From: Nitricoxidireducens sp046726235
Lineage (GTDB): Bacteria; Pseudomonadota; Gammaproteobacteria; Burkholderiales; Rhodocyclaceae
DNA: 64,000 nt
Reading direction: 5' to 3'
Assembly: GCA_046726235.1 (NCBI GenBank)
Contig: JBKPAD010000010.1
Coordinates: 434,001-498,000, forward strand
How positions within the stretch are numbered: the stretch's first letter is position 1; each line of letters begins with the position of its first letter. Below are positions 44,834 to 53,589 of this stretch, in pieces. Position numbers and translations under genes: made by a program. The notes beneath the pieces were generated by a model. That model ran no database searches, was not told the DNA's origin, and saw nothing but the letters and a program-made list of their open reading frames with translations.

Positions 44834-46022
44834 AGCCGATCCTTTCGACAGGAAGTGGTTCGGCCGCCTTCGGCAGCCAGGCATCGCGCCGCTCGAGCAG
44901 CATCAGGTAGGCGCGCATCACCGGGTGGCGCGCGTCCATGTAGCCGGATGCCTCGACGTAGAAGCTGATGGTGTCGAGCAGGTAGTGGATGGTCAGCGGC
45001 CCGGCGGCTTCGGCGACGCCGCTGCCGGCGCCGAAGGCCTCCGTCGCGTAGGCGGCGGCGCGCTTCAGCAGGCTGCGCATGTAGCCGGGTCCGACGCGCG
45101 TGCGCCGCGCCTGCAGCACCCGCGGCATGAGGTGGAAGTGCAGGAAATCCTGCAGCGGATTCCCGCGCGCCTGCGCGTATTCCCAGTCGAAGACGAACAC
45201 GCGCTCGGGCGTCAGGCGCACGTTCCAGGGCGCGAAGTCGCCGTGCAGCAGGCAGGCCGGCAGCGCGCGGCTCGCCAGCGCCGACTCGGCCTCGAACAGC
45301 CCTTCTTCCAGCAGCTGGCGATGGGCATCGCCGAGCAGGCAGCGCACCGTGCGGATGCGCTCGCGCAGGCGCAGGACCGCCGCGCTCGCCGCCCAGTTCT
45401 CGCTGCGCCCCTTCTCGGCCAGCGCGGCGAGGAAGGCGCGGTGCTGGGCGCCGAAACGCAGGCTCGTGACGCCCTCGGGCAGCGCGCTCATGACGACGTA
45501 GCGGCGGCCGCAGGGAAGCGTGCCGTCGTCGACCAGGCGGGGCACGAAGCTCGCCGTCGACGGCGATGCCCCGAGCGCACGCAGCCACTGCGCTTCGCGC
45601 GCCACGGCGCGGTCGGCGCTGGCGTGGAGCGAGACCTTGGCGACGCGCGCCGGCTCGTCGTGATGGCGCGGGCAGAGGATGGTCAGTTTCTGCAGCGGTC
45701 CCGGCGAGCCGACGTAGATGGCGGTCGAGGCGGCGGCTTCGCCGAACAGCGTCGCCACCGGGAAGTGGTCGATGTGCACCTCGGGCAGCAGGCCGGCGTC
45801 GGGCATCCAGCGATCGAGCGACAGCAGCAGCCGGCCCCACCAGCGCCAACGGCGGTTGCGCACGAAGAACGCGATCGCCGCGCGACTGCGGCGCCCCGAC
45901 CCGACCGGCAGCAGCAGCGGCTGCGCACGCCGGCCGTAAAGGACCTTCCAGGCCAGCGTGCGGCCCGGCGAATCGGTCGAACGCAACGCCGTCAGGCGCG
46001 GCCAGACTTCCTCGAAGCTCAT
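44823..46022 (-). CDS. APH/choline-kinase-like phosphotransferase
   Basis: 399 residues. The C-terminal part shows the aminoglycoside-phosphotransferase fold: catalytic loop LLHGDFAPWNVRL (H260-G-D262...N267), metal-binding VFDWEYA (D279), and the ATP-lysine region ARVAKVSL near 130. The first 90 residues are Arg/Trp-rich and unassigned. It lies inside the exopolysaccharide operon, so a sugar, choline or lipid-linked intermediate is a likelier substrate than an antibiotic. It overlaps the fusion kinase gene by 11 bp. Confidence 0.75.
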   Translation of the reverse strand: MSFEEVWPRLTALRSTDSPGRTLAWKVLYGRRAQPLLLPVGSGRRSRAAIAFFVRNRRWRWWGRLLLSLDRWMPDAGLLPEVHIDHFPVATLFGEAAASTAIYVGSPGPLQKLTILCPRHHDEPARVAKVSLHASADRAVAREAQWLRALGASPSTASFVPRLVDDGTLPCGRRYVVMSALPEGVTSLRFGAQHRAFLAALAEKGRSENWAASAAVLRLRERIRTVRCLLGDAHRQLLEEGLFEAESALASRALPACLLHGDFAPWNVRLTPERVFVFDWEYAQARGNPLQDFLHFHLMPRVLQARRTRVGPGYMRSLLKRAAAYATEAFGAGSGVAEAAGPLTIHYLLDTISFYVEASGYMDARHPVMRAYLMLLERRDAWLPKAAEPLPVERIGYGR

Positions 46023-46037
46023 GCCGGATCCGCTTTC

Positions 46038-46871
46038 TCAGTTGCCGCTTGCCGCGATGCGGTAGCGCCCGATCGCCTCGAGCATGCCCTCGCTCGGCCG
46101 CGCGAAGTAGCCGCCCGCGACCAGCTTGCGCCCGACACGGATCACCCGCGCGCCGGCGCACAGGGCGGGCATGAATACCGGCACGCGACCGAGGGCGTCG
46201 CGCATGCGGATCTCCTCGTCCTCGCGGCGGCCTTCGGGGCGCATGGCGCGCGTCTTCTGCTGCGGGTAGTAGCGCATGCAGGAGAGGTAGGCGTCGAGGT
46301 GCTCGATGCGCCCGTGGCGCGAGAAGCGTTCCCACAGGTCGTTGTCCATCGCCAGGTTGAAGCGCCGGTCGAGGCCGCCGACGCGCTCGTACAGCGAGCG
46401 GCGCCAGAACATCGACGGCTGCGGGATGTAGTTGTGGTCGAACAGCATCACGAAGCGGTCGAAGCCGATCTCGCGCTTGCAGCGCAGGAAGTTGCCGCCG
46501 GCGTCGATCCAGGCCGCATCGCCGTACACGGCGTCGATCTCCGGGTGCTCGGCGAAGAAGCGGCCGACGCGTGCCAGCGCGCCCGGCAGCAGCAGGTCGT
46601 CGGAACACAGCCAGCCCTGGATGTCGCCGCCGGTGTGCGCGAAGCCCTTGATCAGCGCGTCGGTCTGCCCGCCGTCGGGCTCCGACACCCACCAGGCGAG
46701 GTCGGCAGCATAGCGGCGGATGACGTCGACGCTGCCATCGGTCGAGCCGCCGTCGACGACGACGTACTCGAGATCCGGGTAGTTCTGGTCGAGCACCGAG
46801 CGCAGCGTCGCGCCGAGGTAGCGCGCCTGCTGGAACGAGCAGGTGACGAGCGAGATCCGCGGCGGCTTCAT
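46038..46871 (-). CDS. glycosyltransferase family 2
   Basis: 277 residues of GT-A fold. N-terminal PRISLVTCSFQQARYLGATLRSVLDQNYPDLEYVVVDGGSTDGS, SDDLLLPGALA (donor-metal region), and a C-terminal part with the W-x-R and DNDLWERFS blocks. It adds a sugar from a nucleotide donor, probably with inversion. ATG 46871 has GGAGG 8 bases upstream and overlaps the Wzy-like gene stop (ATGA). Confidence 0.9.
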   Translation of the reverse strand: MKPPRISLVTCSFQQARYLGATLRSVLDQNYPDLEYVVVDGGSTDGSVDVIRRYAADLAWWVSEPDGGQTDALIKGFAHTGGDIQGWLCSDDLLLPGALARVGRFFAEHPEIDAVYGDAAWIDAGGNFLRCKREIGFDRFVMLFDHNYIPQPSMFWRRSLYERVGGLDRRFNLAMDNDLWERFSRHGRIEHLDAYLSCMRYYPQQKTRAMRPEGRREDEEIRMRDALGRVPVFMPALCAGARVIRVGRKLVAGGYFARPSEGMLEAIGRYRIAASGN

Positions 46872-48196
46872 GACCTTCCTCCTGCGGCGGCGACGTCGCG
46901 CGGCGGCCGCGGATACCAGGCGTTGGCGCGCGCCGGGGCCGCTTCGCGCACTGCATGCAGCGCGAGCCCGAGCAGCAGCCCGAACTGGCCCCAGAGCAGG
47001 AAGGCCTTGACCGGCTGCAGCATGATCGGGTTGAAGGCGTAGACGATGATCGCCGTCAGGTTCATGCAGGCGAGCGTGTGCGCGGCGGCGGTGATGTCGT
47101 CCACCGGCCGCCGGCGCAGCAGCGCGGTCCACGCCAGGCGCCCGGCGCGCGCGTAGGCCCAGATCCAGAGCGCCAGCGCCAGCAGGCCGCCGTGCGCCGC
47201 GAGGTCGAGCACGTCGCTGTGCGAAGGCAGCACGCCGCGCGCGACGCGGATGTCGAAGTCCTTGAACTTCTCCGTCGCCGAAGCGGTGAAGCCGTTGCCC
47301 CAGCCCGGCGACGCCTGGAAGTTGCTCCACGCCGTTTCATAGGTCTTCATGCGGTATTGCGGATTGCCGCTGGGGAACCACTCGGCGCCGATGACTGCGC
47401 GATACGCCACCACCGACGCGGCGGCCATGCCGAGCGCGACCAGCCACACGATCACCAGGCGCCGGAAGCCGGGGCTCTCGACGAAGCGGAAGCGCCAGTG
47501 CACCAGCCACAGGTAGGCCGCCGTCGCCAGCATCACGAGGTAGCCGGTGTTCTTGCGATAGACCAGCCCGCCGAGCAGGAACAGCATGATCAGCAGCGCG
47601 TGCCACTTCGGCGTGCGGTTCGGCCGCATGGCAAAGTACACCGCGAGCGGGATCGTCAGCGCCTCGAGCTCGTGGTAGGCGACGTTGCGCTCCGTGATCT
47701 CGACGGCCATGCGCGCCATCATGAGCGCCGCCACGGCCGCGGCGCCGAACAGGAAGCCGCGCACCAGGCGATCCCGTGCCGGCGACAGAACCACTACGCG
47801 CGCGACGACCAGCGCGAACAGCATGTAGAGCCCCATGCCGAGGAAGGTGTTGTTGATGCCGTTGGCGTTGCGCGTCCACAGGCTGCCGCCGAGGATCCAG
47901 AGCCCGAGCAGGGCCAGCGGCAAGCCGGCGCGCAGGACGCTCGGCAGGCGGGCGCGGCGCCCCGGCTCGGGCGGGAACAGCGCATGGCCGACGACGACGA
48001 ACAAGGCCGCCGAGAGCGCCATGAACAGCGGCAGGTGCTTGGTCGTAAGCTGCTTCTCGAGGCGCCAGCCGAGCGGATCGGCCACGAACAGCAGCGCCAG
48101 CCAGAAGGCGGCGAGCAGCCACCAGTCGGACATGCGCAGGTTCGTCGGGGCGTCGGCCGCGAGTCGCGGCGTCAAGACGGCGGAATCGTTTCTCAT
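46868..48196 (-). CDS. O-antigen ligase/polymerase-like (Wzy) membrane protein
   Basis: 442 residues with about ten to twelve predicted membrane helices and a large extracytoplasmic loop (about 280-330) containing RMKTYETAWSNFQASPGWGNGF and SHSDVLDLAAHGGL, the arrangement of the O-antigen ligase/Wzy family (Wzy_C). It probably polymerises or ligates the exported repeat unit. The gene is directly after the flippase and before a glycosyltransferase in the operon. Confidence 0.88.
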   Translation of the reverse strand: MRNDSAVLTPRLAADAPTNLRMSDWWLLAAFWLALLFVADPLGWRLEKQLTTKHLPLFMALSAALFVVVGHALFPPEPGRRARLPSVLRAGLPLALLGLWILGGSLWTRNANGINNTFLGMGLYMLFALVVARVVVLSPARDRLVRGFLFGAAAVAALMMARMAVEITERNVAYHELEALTIPLAVYFAMRPNRTPKWHALLIMLFLLGGLVYRKNTGYLVMLATAAYLWLVHWRFRFVESPGFRRLVIVWLVALGMAAASVVAYRAVIGAEWFPSGNPQYRMKTYETAWSNFQASPGWGNGFTASATEKFKDFDIRVARGVLPSHSDVLDLAAHGGLLALALWIWAYARAGRLAWTALLRRRPVDDITAAAHTLACMNLTAIIVYAFNPIMLQPVKAFLLWGQFGLLLGLALHAVREAAPARANAWYPRPPRDVAAAGGRS

Positions 48197-48206
48197 GGCG
48201 TCGTCC

Positions 48207-49535
48207 TCATGCGCCCTTGCGGGCGCGGTGCAGAATGCCGTCGCCGGCCGCCGACGGCTGCGTCGCGGCGGCGTTCTGGCGGATGAGATTGCGCGAGGCG
48301 AAGAGCCCGTACACCAGCGCCGCCAGCGTGCCGCTCAGGTAGGCCAGCATCACGCCGGGCAAATGGAAGGCGTCGATGCTGAAGAAGGCGACGAAAATGG
48401 CGCAGCCCGCCATCACCATGCCGGTGCGGATGATGGCGCCGGTGGCCGTCAGGGTACGCAGGAAGAACAGCACCTGGCGCAGGTGGAACTGCAGGAAGAC
48501 GTAGGCGGCCTGCAGCGCGACGAGTTCGGCGGCATCGACGTAGCGCGCCCCGTAGAGCGCGTGCACGATCGGCTCGGCGAACACCGCCAGCGCCGCCAGG
48601 ATCGGCAGCAGCACCGCCGTGCCCAGCAGGCTGATGCGCCAGAGGAAGGAGACCAGCTTGTCCATGCCGCGATCGGCATAGCGCCGCGCCGCCATCACCG
48701 GAATGACGTTGTCCATCGTCTGGAAAACCAGGTTGAACGGGCCGACGACGTTCTGCACCGCGCGCACGGCGCCGGCCGCCTGCGTCCCGAGCAGGCCGCC
48801 GCCGACCATCAGCACACCCTGCGTGCCGATCCACTGGAACTGCCAGGCGACGAGGTAGTCCCGCCCGGTGCGCCAGCCGTCGAACAGGACGTCGCGCGCC
48901 TCCTTCATCGCCGGCCGCAGCTTCGAGTGCAGGCAGCCGACGGCGAAGGCGGTGAAGGAGCTGCCGGCGATGATGGCGAAGGCAGTGGCGACGGTCAGCG
49001 TCTCGCGCAGGCCGAGCAGCACGATCAGCGTCACCTGTCCGCCGTAGCTGATGACGTCGTTGGCGAAGGCGGCGCGCGCGTTCTCGAGCACGAAGTAGTA
49101 GCGCCGCTGCAGGTCCTGCAACTGGAAGGCCAGCAGCGCGCAGGCCAGCGCGACGACGATGGCGTCGGTCAGGCGCTCGCCGACGCCGTACGGGTTGAAC
49201 GCGATCGCCGCCTTGCCGAGCGCCAGGGCCAGCAGCGCGAGCCCCAGCGACAGCACCAGTTGCAGGCCGAAGACGCCGCGCAGGTAGCGATCGCGCTTCT
49301 CCGGCGACAACTGCGGCGCGGCGCTGATCATCGGCGTGAAGATCAGCGCGCCCTGGAAGGAGTTCACGTAGAGCATCACCAGGTTCAGCAGCACGAACAG
49401 GCCGAACGACTCCGGCCCGAGGAAGCGCGCCAGCAGGATACCGGTGACGAAGTTGCTGCCGCTGACGACGGCCTGGTCGGCGAACGCCCAGTTGGCATGG
49501 CCGTGCCGCGCGAAGAGGCTCGAAAGGCGTTTCAT
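48207..49535 (-). CDS. oligosaccharide flippase (Wzx family)
   Basis: 442 residues with about 12-14 predicted membrane helices. The N-terminal block ANWAFADQAVVSGSNFVTGILLARFLGPESFGLFVLLN is characteristic of polysaccharide-biosynthesis flippases, which move lipid-linked repeat units to the periplasmic face. ATG 49535 was chosen because the Arg-rich upstream reading does not look like protein. GGAGC lies upstream. It follows fcl by 34 bp on the minus strand. Confidence 0.9.
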   Translation of the reverse strand: MKRLSSLFARHGHANWAFADQAVVSGSNFVTGILLARFLGPESFGLFVLLNLVMLYVNSFQGALIFTPMISAAPQLSPEKRDRYLRGVFGLQLVLSLGLALLALALGKAAIAFNPYGVGERLTDAIVVALACALLAFQLQDLQRRYYFVLENARAAFANDVISYGGQVTLIVLLGLRETLTVATAFAIIAGSSFTAFAVGCLHSKLRPAMKEARDVLFDGWRTGRDYLVAWQFQWIGTQGVLMVGGGLLGTQAAGAVRAVQNVVGPFNLVFQTMDNVIPVMAARRYADRGMDKLVSFLWRISLLGTAVLLPILAALAVFAEPIVHALYGARYVDAAELVALQAAYVFLQFHLRQVLFFLRTLTATGAIIRTGMVMAGCAIFVAFFSIDAFHLPGVMLAYLSGTLAALVYGLFASRNLIRQNAAATQPSAAGDGILHRARKGA

Positions 49536-49569
49536 GGCGCGGGCTCCGGTGCATGCGCCGGCGGCATGC

Positions 49570-50550
49570 TCAGCCTCGGGCGGCCGCCAGCGCGGCGCCC
49601 ATGAGCGGACGCGACAGCGGCAGCGTCGCGACATAGTCGCGGTAGGTGGTCTCGATGCCGCGCCGCAGCGGGATGCGCGCGCGCCAGCCGAGTTCGGCGA
49701 GGCGCGAGACGTCGAGCCACTTGCGCGGCGTGCCGTCCGGCTTGCCGGCGTCGAAGACGATCTCGCCCTCGAAGCCGACCACCTCGGCGATCACCTCGGC
49801 GAGCTGGCGGATGGTGACGTCGCTGCCGCTGCCGACGTTGTAAATGCCGTCGTCGACGCCCTGCTCCATGAGGAAGACGCAGGCGTCGGCCATGTCGTCG
49901 ACGTGCAGGAATTCGCGCATCGGCGCGCCCGACCCCCAGACCACCAGCTTCGCGTCGCGCCGGCCGCGCGCCTCGTGCGCCTTGCGCAGCAGCGCCGGCA
50001 GGGCATGGCTGCCGGCGAGGTCGTAGTTGTCGTTCGGCCCGTAGAGATTGGTCGGCATGGCGCAGACGTAGCGCGTGCCGTACTGGCGGTTGTAAGACTC
50101 GCAGAGCTTGATGCCGGCGATCTTGGCGATGGCATACGGCTCATTGGTCGGCTCGAGCGGGCCGGTCAGCAGGTATTCCTCCTTGATCGGCTGCGGGCAC
50201 TCGCGCGGATAGATGCAACTCGAGCCGAGGAACAGCAGCTTGCCCACGCCCGCCTGCCACGCGCCGTGGATCAGGTTCGCCTCGATCGTGAGGTTGTCGT
50301 AGATGAATTCGGCACGGCGCGTGTCGTTGGCCTGGATGCCGCCCACACGCGCCGCCGCCATGAAGATGTAGTCCGGCCGCACGTCGCGCAGGAAGCCGAA
50401 CACGGCACGCTGGTCGAGCAGGTCCAGCTCGCGGTGCGTGCGCGTGACGAGGTTGGTGTAGCCGCCGGCGGTGAGGCGCCGTACGAGCGCCGAGCCGACC
50501 ATGCCGCGATGGCCGGCGACGTAGATGCGGGCATCTTTGGGAAAGGTCAT
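49570..50550 (-). CDS. fcl: GDP-L-fucose synthase
   Basis: 326 residues, usual length. NADP-binding GHRGMVGSALVRRL, catalytic motif SSCIYP with YAIAKIAG (Tyr-x3-Lys) and the later TNLYGPNDNYD block identify the 3,5-epimerase/4-reductase that converts the Gmd product to GDP-L-fucose. It belongs to the same operon as gmd but is separated from it by 325 bp holding repeat copy E. Confidence 0.96.
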   Translation of the reverse strand: MTFPKDARIYVAGHRGMVGSALVRRLTAGGYTNLVTRTHRELDLLDQRAVFGFLRDVRPDYIFMAAARVGGIQANDTRRAEFIYDNLTIEANLIHGAWQAGVGKLLFLGSSCIYPRECPQPIKEEYLLTGPLEPTNEPYAIAKIAGIKLCESYNRQYGTRYVCAMPTNLYGPNDNYDLAGSHALPALLRKAHEARGRRDAKLVVWGSGAPMREFLHVDDMADACVFLMEQGVDDGIYNVGSGSDVTIRQLAEVIAEVVGFEGEIVFDAGKPDGTPRKWLDVSRLAELGWRARIPLRRGIETTYRDYVATLPLSRPLMGAALAAARG

Positions 50551-50578
50551 GTCAGTGGCTCCGTTTCGTTACACCTGC

Positions 50579-50854
50579 GCGCCAAGGACGGGGGGTGTCC
50601 GACTCCTCCGTGTCCCCCGGACCGCGCCGCGCGCGGTCCTCCTCCTTTACCTGCGGAGTCGGACACCCCCCATCCTTGGCTGGATACGCCCGTGGTTTTC
50701 CAGCCCGAAAGAGGCACGGCGGCAACCGCTCGGGACGATGGGGGGCTCTGCTGCGCGTAGGTAAAGGAGGAGGAGCGTGCGCAGCACGATCCGGGGGACA
50801 CGAAGCGCAGCAGAGCCCCCCGTCGGCCCGAGCGCCCACCGGCCTCAAAGACGG
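50579..50854. repeat. composite double-hairpin repeat, copy E (inverted, within operon)
   Basis: Between gmd and fcl, both on the minus strand. Orientation equals copy D: module 2 first (50581-50680; arms on GGGGGGTGTCCGACTCC as in copy A, inner stem 9 bp), then module 1 (50729-50832; arms on GGGGGGCTCTGCTGCGC, inner stem cgtgc-gca-gcacg). The module 1 arm has C where copy A has T at the tip, and G where copy A has A on the other arm. Core sequences GTAGGTAAAGGAGGAGG and CCGGGGGACACG are intact. It could attenuate or uncouple expression of fcl from gmd. Confidence 0.9.
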
Positions 50855-50875
50855 AATGCAGGGTTTCATGTCACG

Positions 50876-51961
50876 TCACTCATGGAACGCCATCGTCCGA
50901 TAGCCATGCTGCCGCACCAGGCTGTCGCGCTGCGCCGCCTGCAGATCTTCGCAGACCATCTCGGCGACCATTTCCTCGAAGCTGATCCTCGGCTCCCAGC
51001 CGAGCTGGCGGCGCGCCTTGCCGGCGTCGCCGAGCAGGGTCTCGACTTCGGTCGGCCGGAAGTAGCGCGGATCGACGCGCACGATGCAGCGCCCGTCCTC
51101 GTCGAAGCCCTTCTCCTCGACGCCCTGCCCCTTCCACGTGATCGACATGCCGACGCCGGCGGCCGCCATGTCGACGAACTGGCGCACGCTGTACTGGCGG
51201 CCGGTGGCGATGACGTAGTCCTCGGCCTTCTGCTGCTGCAGCATCAGCCACTGCATCTCGACGTAATCGCGCGCGTGGCCCCAGTCGCGCAGCGCGTCGA
51301 GGTTGCCGAGGTAGAGGCATTCCTGCAGCCCGAGCTTGATGCGCGCCAGCGCGCGCGTGATCTTGCGCGTGACGAAGGTCTCGCCGCGGCGCGGCGACTC
51401 GTGGTTGAAGAGGATGCCGTTGCAGGCATACATGCCGTAGGCCTCGCGGTAGTTCACCGTCACCCAGTAGGCGTAGAGCTTGGCGGCGGCATAGGGGCTG
51501 CGCGGGTAGAACGGCGTCGTCTCGCGCTGCGGTGATTCCTGCACCAGGCCGTAGAGCTCGGAGGTCGAGGCCTGGTAGAAGCGAGTGAGCTTGGCCAGGC
51601 CGAGGATGCGCATCGCCTCAAGGATGCGCAGCGTGCCGAGGCCGTCGGCGTTGGCCGTGTATTCCGGCTCCTCGAACGACACCTGCACGTGCGATTGCGC
51701 GGCGAGGTTGTAGATCTCGTCGGGCTGCACCTGCTGGATGATGCGGACGAGCGACGTCGAGTCCGTGAGGTCGCCGTAGTGGAGGATGAAGCGACGATCC
51801 TCGGTGTGCGGATCCTCGTAGAGGTGGTCGATGCGCTCGGTGTTGAAGCTCGACGAGCGGCGCTTGATGCCGTGCACCTCGTAGCCCTTGGCGAGCAGCA
51901 ACTCGGCGAGATAGGAACCGTCCTGGCCGGTGATGCCGGTGATCAGCGCGACTTTGAACAC
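50876..51961 (-). CDS. gmd: GDP-mannose 4,6-dehydratase
   Basis: 361 residues, the usual Gmd length. N-terminal NADP motif GITGQDGSYLAELLL, catalytic STSELYG and YAAAKLYAYW (Tyr-x3-Lys), and FNHESPRRGETFVTRKI are family signatures. It dehydrates GDP-mannose to GDP-4-keto-6-deoxymannose for GDP-fucose synthesis. GDP-mannose-forming genes are not in the window. The ATG is 30 bp from the epsI stop. Confidence 0.97.
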   Translation of the reverse strand: MFKVALITGITGQDGSYLAELLLAKGYEVHGIKRRSSSFNTERIDHLYEDPHTEDRRFILHYGDLTDSTSLVRIIQQVQPDEIYNLAAQSHVQVSFEEPEYTANADGLGTLRILEAMRILGLAKLTRFYQASTSELYGLVQESPQRETTPFYPRSPYAAAKLYAYWVTVNYREAYGMYACNGILFNHESPRRGETFVTRKITRALARIKLGLQECLYLGNLDALRDWGHARDYVEMQWLMLQQQKAEDYVIATGRQYSVRQFVDMAAAGVGMSITWKGQGVEEKGFDEDGRCIVRVDPRYFRPTEVETLLGDAGKARRQLGWEPRISFEEMVAEMVCEDLQAAQRDSLVRQHGYRTMAFHE

Positions 51962-51991
51962 GTCAGACTCCTCGATGGCGATTCGTGAAAC

Positions 51992-52684
51992 TCAGGCGCC
52001 GAAGCGGCCGGCGATGCGAAGCCGGTCGGATTCGGGCAGCGCGGCGAGCAGGTCGTTGATGAAGCGTTCCTGCAGGCGGTAGGCGTTGCCGGTGTCGGTG
52101 TCGATCGACGACACGCGCACCAACATGCCGTCGGGCACGCGCCCGGTCAGTCCGTAGGCGAGCTGATTGAGCTTGCGGCCTATGCCCGGCACGGTGGCGC
52201 GGTCGCCGACGGTGATCCAGTAGGTGATCGGTTCGGAACGCCGCCCCTGCACGGCGAGCAGCCGCTTCACCGGCAGCACGCCGTAGCGCGTGCCGAGATC
52301 GCCGGCGGCGTTGCGCATGAGTTGGAAGCCCTGCGCGGCGTAGCAGAACTCCGGGCGGTGCACCTGGGTGCCGTCGCCGCCCTGGTCGCCGCCGTAGGCG
52401 ATGGAGAGCATGATGCGGCGCCCGCTGGCGTCGATATAGGTGCGGGTGAGCAGCTGGTTGTAGAGCGCGTCGAGCCGGGCGCGCACGTCGGCGCCGGCGG
52501 TCACCGGCACCACGGTCGGATCGACGCGCCAGCCGGCGAACTGCTCGGGCACCATCGTGGCGAGCTTGACCGGCGCCTGCTGGTCGGCCAGCCGTTGCGT
52601 CGGCTTGAGCGCCATGGCCGCGATCGCCGCCCCGATCATGGCGGCGCCGAGCATCATCGCGGTGACCGTGAAGCGGCGCTTCAC
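51992..52684 (-). CDS. epsI: exosortase-associated protein EpsI (B type)
   Basis: 230 residues: a membrane anchor (about 8-27) and an EpsI periplasmic domain with MVPEQFAGWRVDP, YIDASGRRIMLSIAYGGDQ and HRPEFCYAAQGFQL, the last a family hallmark. EpsI is found next to exosortases and supports polymer export. Its ATG overlaps the xrtB stop (52681-52684), so they are coupled. Confidence 0.92.
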   Translation of the reverse strand: MKRRFTVTAMMLGAAMIGAAIAAMALKPTQRLADQQAPVKLATMVPEQFAGWRVDPTVVPVTAGADVRARLDALYNQLLTRTYIDASGRRIMLSIAYGGDQGGDGTQVHRPEFCYAAQGFQLMRNAAGDLGTRYGVLPVKRLLAVQGRRSEPITYWITVGDRATVPGIGRKLNQLAYGLTGRVPDGMLVRVSSIDTDTGNAYRLQERFINDLLAALPESDRLRIAGRFGA

Positions 52685-53583
52685 GAACGCCTCCAGCGCC
52701 GCAGCAGCGTGCTGCCCGAACGCAGCGCGCTGTCCAGCCCCAGCAGCATCAGCAGCGCCACCAGGAACAGCACCATGCCGGCGGCCGAGTGGGCGAAGCC
52801 CTGCCCCGTCTCGTCGCCGAAGCGCCAGGTGATCAGCACCAGCGCCATCACGCGCACGACGTTGGCGACGAAGGCGATCGGCAGGATGGCGGCCAGCATC
52901 AGCGCGAGGTGGCCGCGGCTGGTGGTGCGCATCTGGTACAGGTAGAGCAGCCCGAGCGCGCTCAGGCTGAACATCGAATTGAGGCCGGAGCAGGCGTCGG
53001 CGACCAGCAGCTGGTAGTGGCCGATGGTCAGCACGACGCCGTTTCGCGCCACCGGATAGCCGAGCTGGTAGAGCACCGATTCGACCACGCGCGACACCTC
53101 CTGTTTGAGCGCGCCGGTGGCGGCCTCGACCACCATCCCGGGCAGCGGCACCAGGAACAGCAGGAACAGCAGCGGAAACCAGAGCGCGCGCAGGCTCGAC
53201 CAGCCGCGCATCAGCAACACGGTGCCGGCGAGCAGCGGAATCAGCGCCGCGACTTCGAGCGTGTCGATGCCCTGCGAGCGGCCGACCACGAACACCGGCA
53301 GCGCCAGGCCCACCGCCAGCCAGCCGACGATGCGCTCCGAGCGCCAGCTGGCGTTCACGACGGTGTCGTCATGCAGCAACGCGTCGCGCTTCTGCCACAC
53401 CAGCCAGCAGAACACCATCAGGATGATCGGGCCGTGGCCGTTCTCCTCGGTGTTCCAGGCCGTCTGCCACAGCCCGGCGAACGACGGCAGCAGCAGCGCC
53501 GCCAGCCCGACCGCCACCGGCAGCCAGGGACGCCAGAGGTGGGCCGGGCGTCGCCGCACGCCGCCGAGAGCGAACGAAGGCAT
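52681..53583 (-). CDS. xrtB: exosortase B (XrtB)
   Basis: 300 residues with about eight membrane helices. Active-site residues are visible: C198 in ADACSGLNSMF, R244 in ANVVRVMALV and H265 in FAHSAAGMVLF. Exosortases cut PEP-CTERM proteins at their C-terminal signal and probably anchor them to the outer surface. The adjacent EpsI and EpsDEFG genes are those found with exosortase B. A PEP-CTERM substrate lies at 61506-62201. Confidence 0.95.
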   Translation of the reverse strand: MPSFALGGVRRRPAHLWRPWLPVAVGLAALLLPSFAGLWQTAWNTEENGHGPIILMVFCWLVWQKRDALLHDDTVVNASWRSERIVGWLAVGLALPVFVVGRSQGIDTLEVAALIPLLAGTVLLMRGWSSLRALWFPLLFLLFLVPLPGMVVEAATGALKQEVSRVVESVLYQLGYPVARNGVVLTIGHYQLLVADACSGLNSMFSLSALGLLYLYQMRTTSRGHLALMLAAILPIAFVANVVRVMALVLITWRFGDETGQGFAHSAAGMVLFLVALLMLLGLDSALRSGSTLLRRWRRS

Positions 53584-53589
53584 GGCGGG

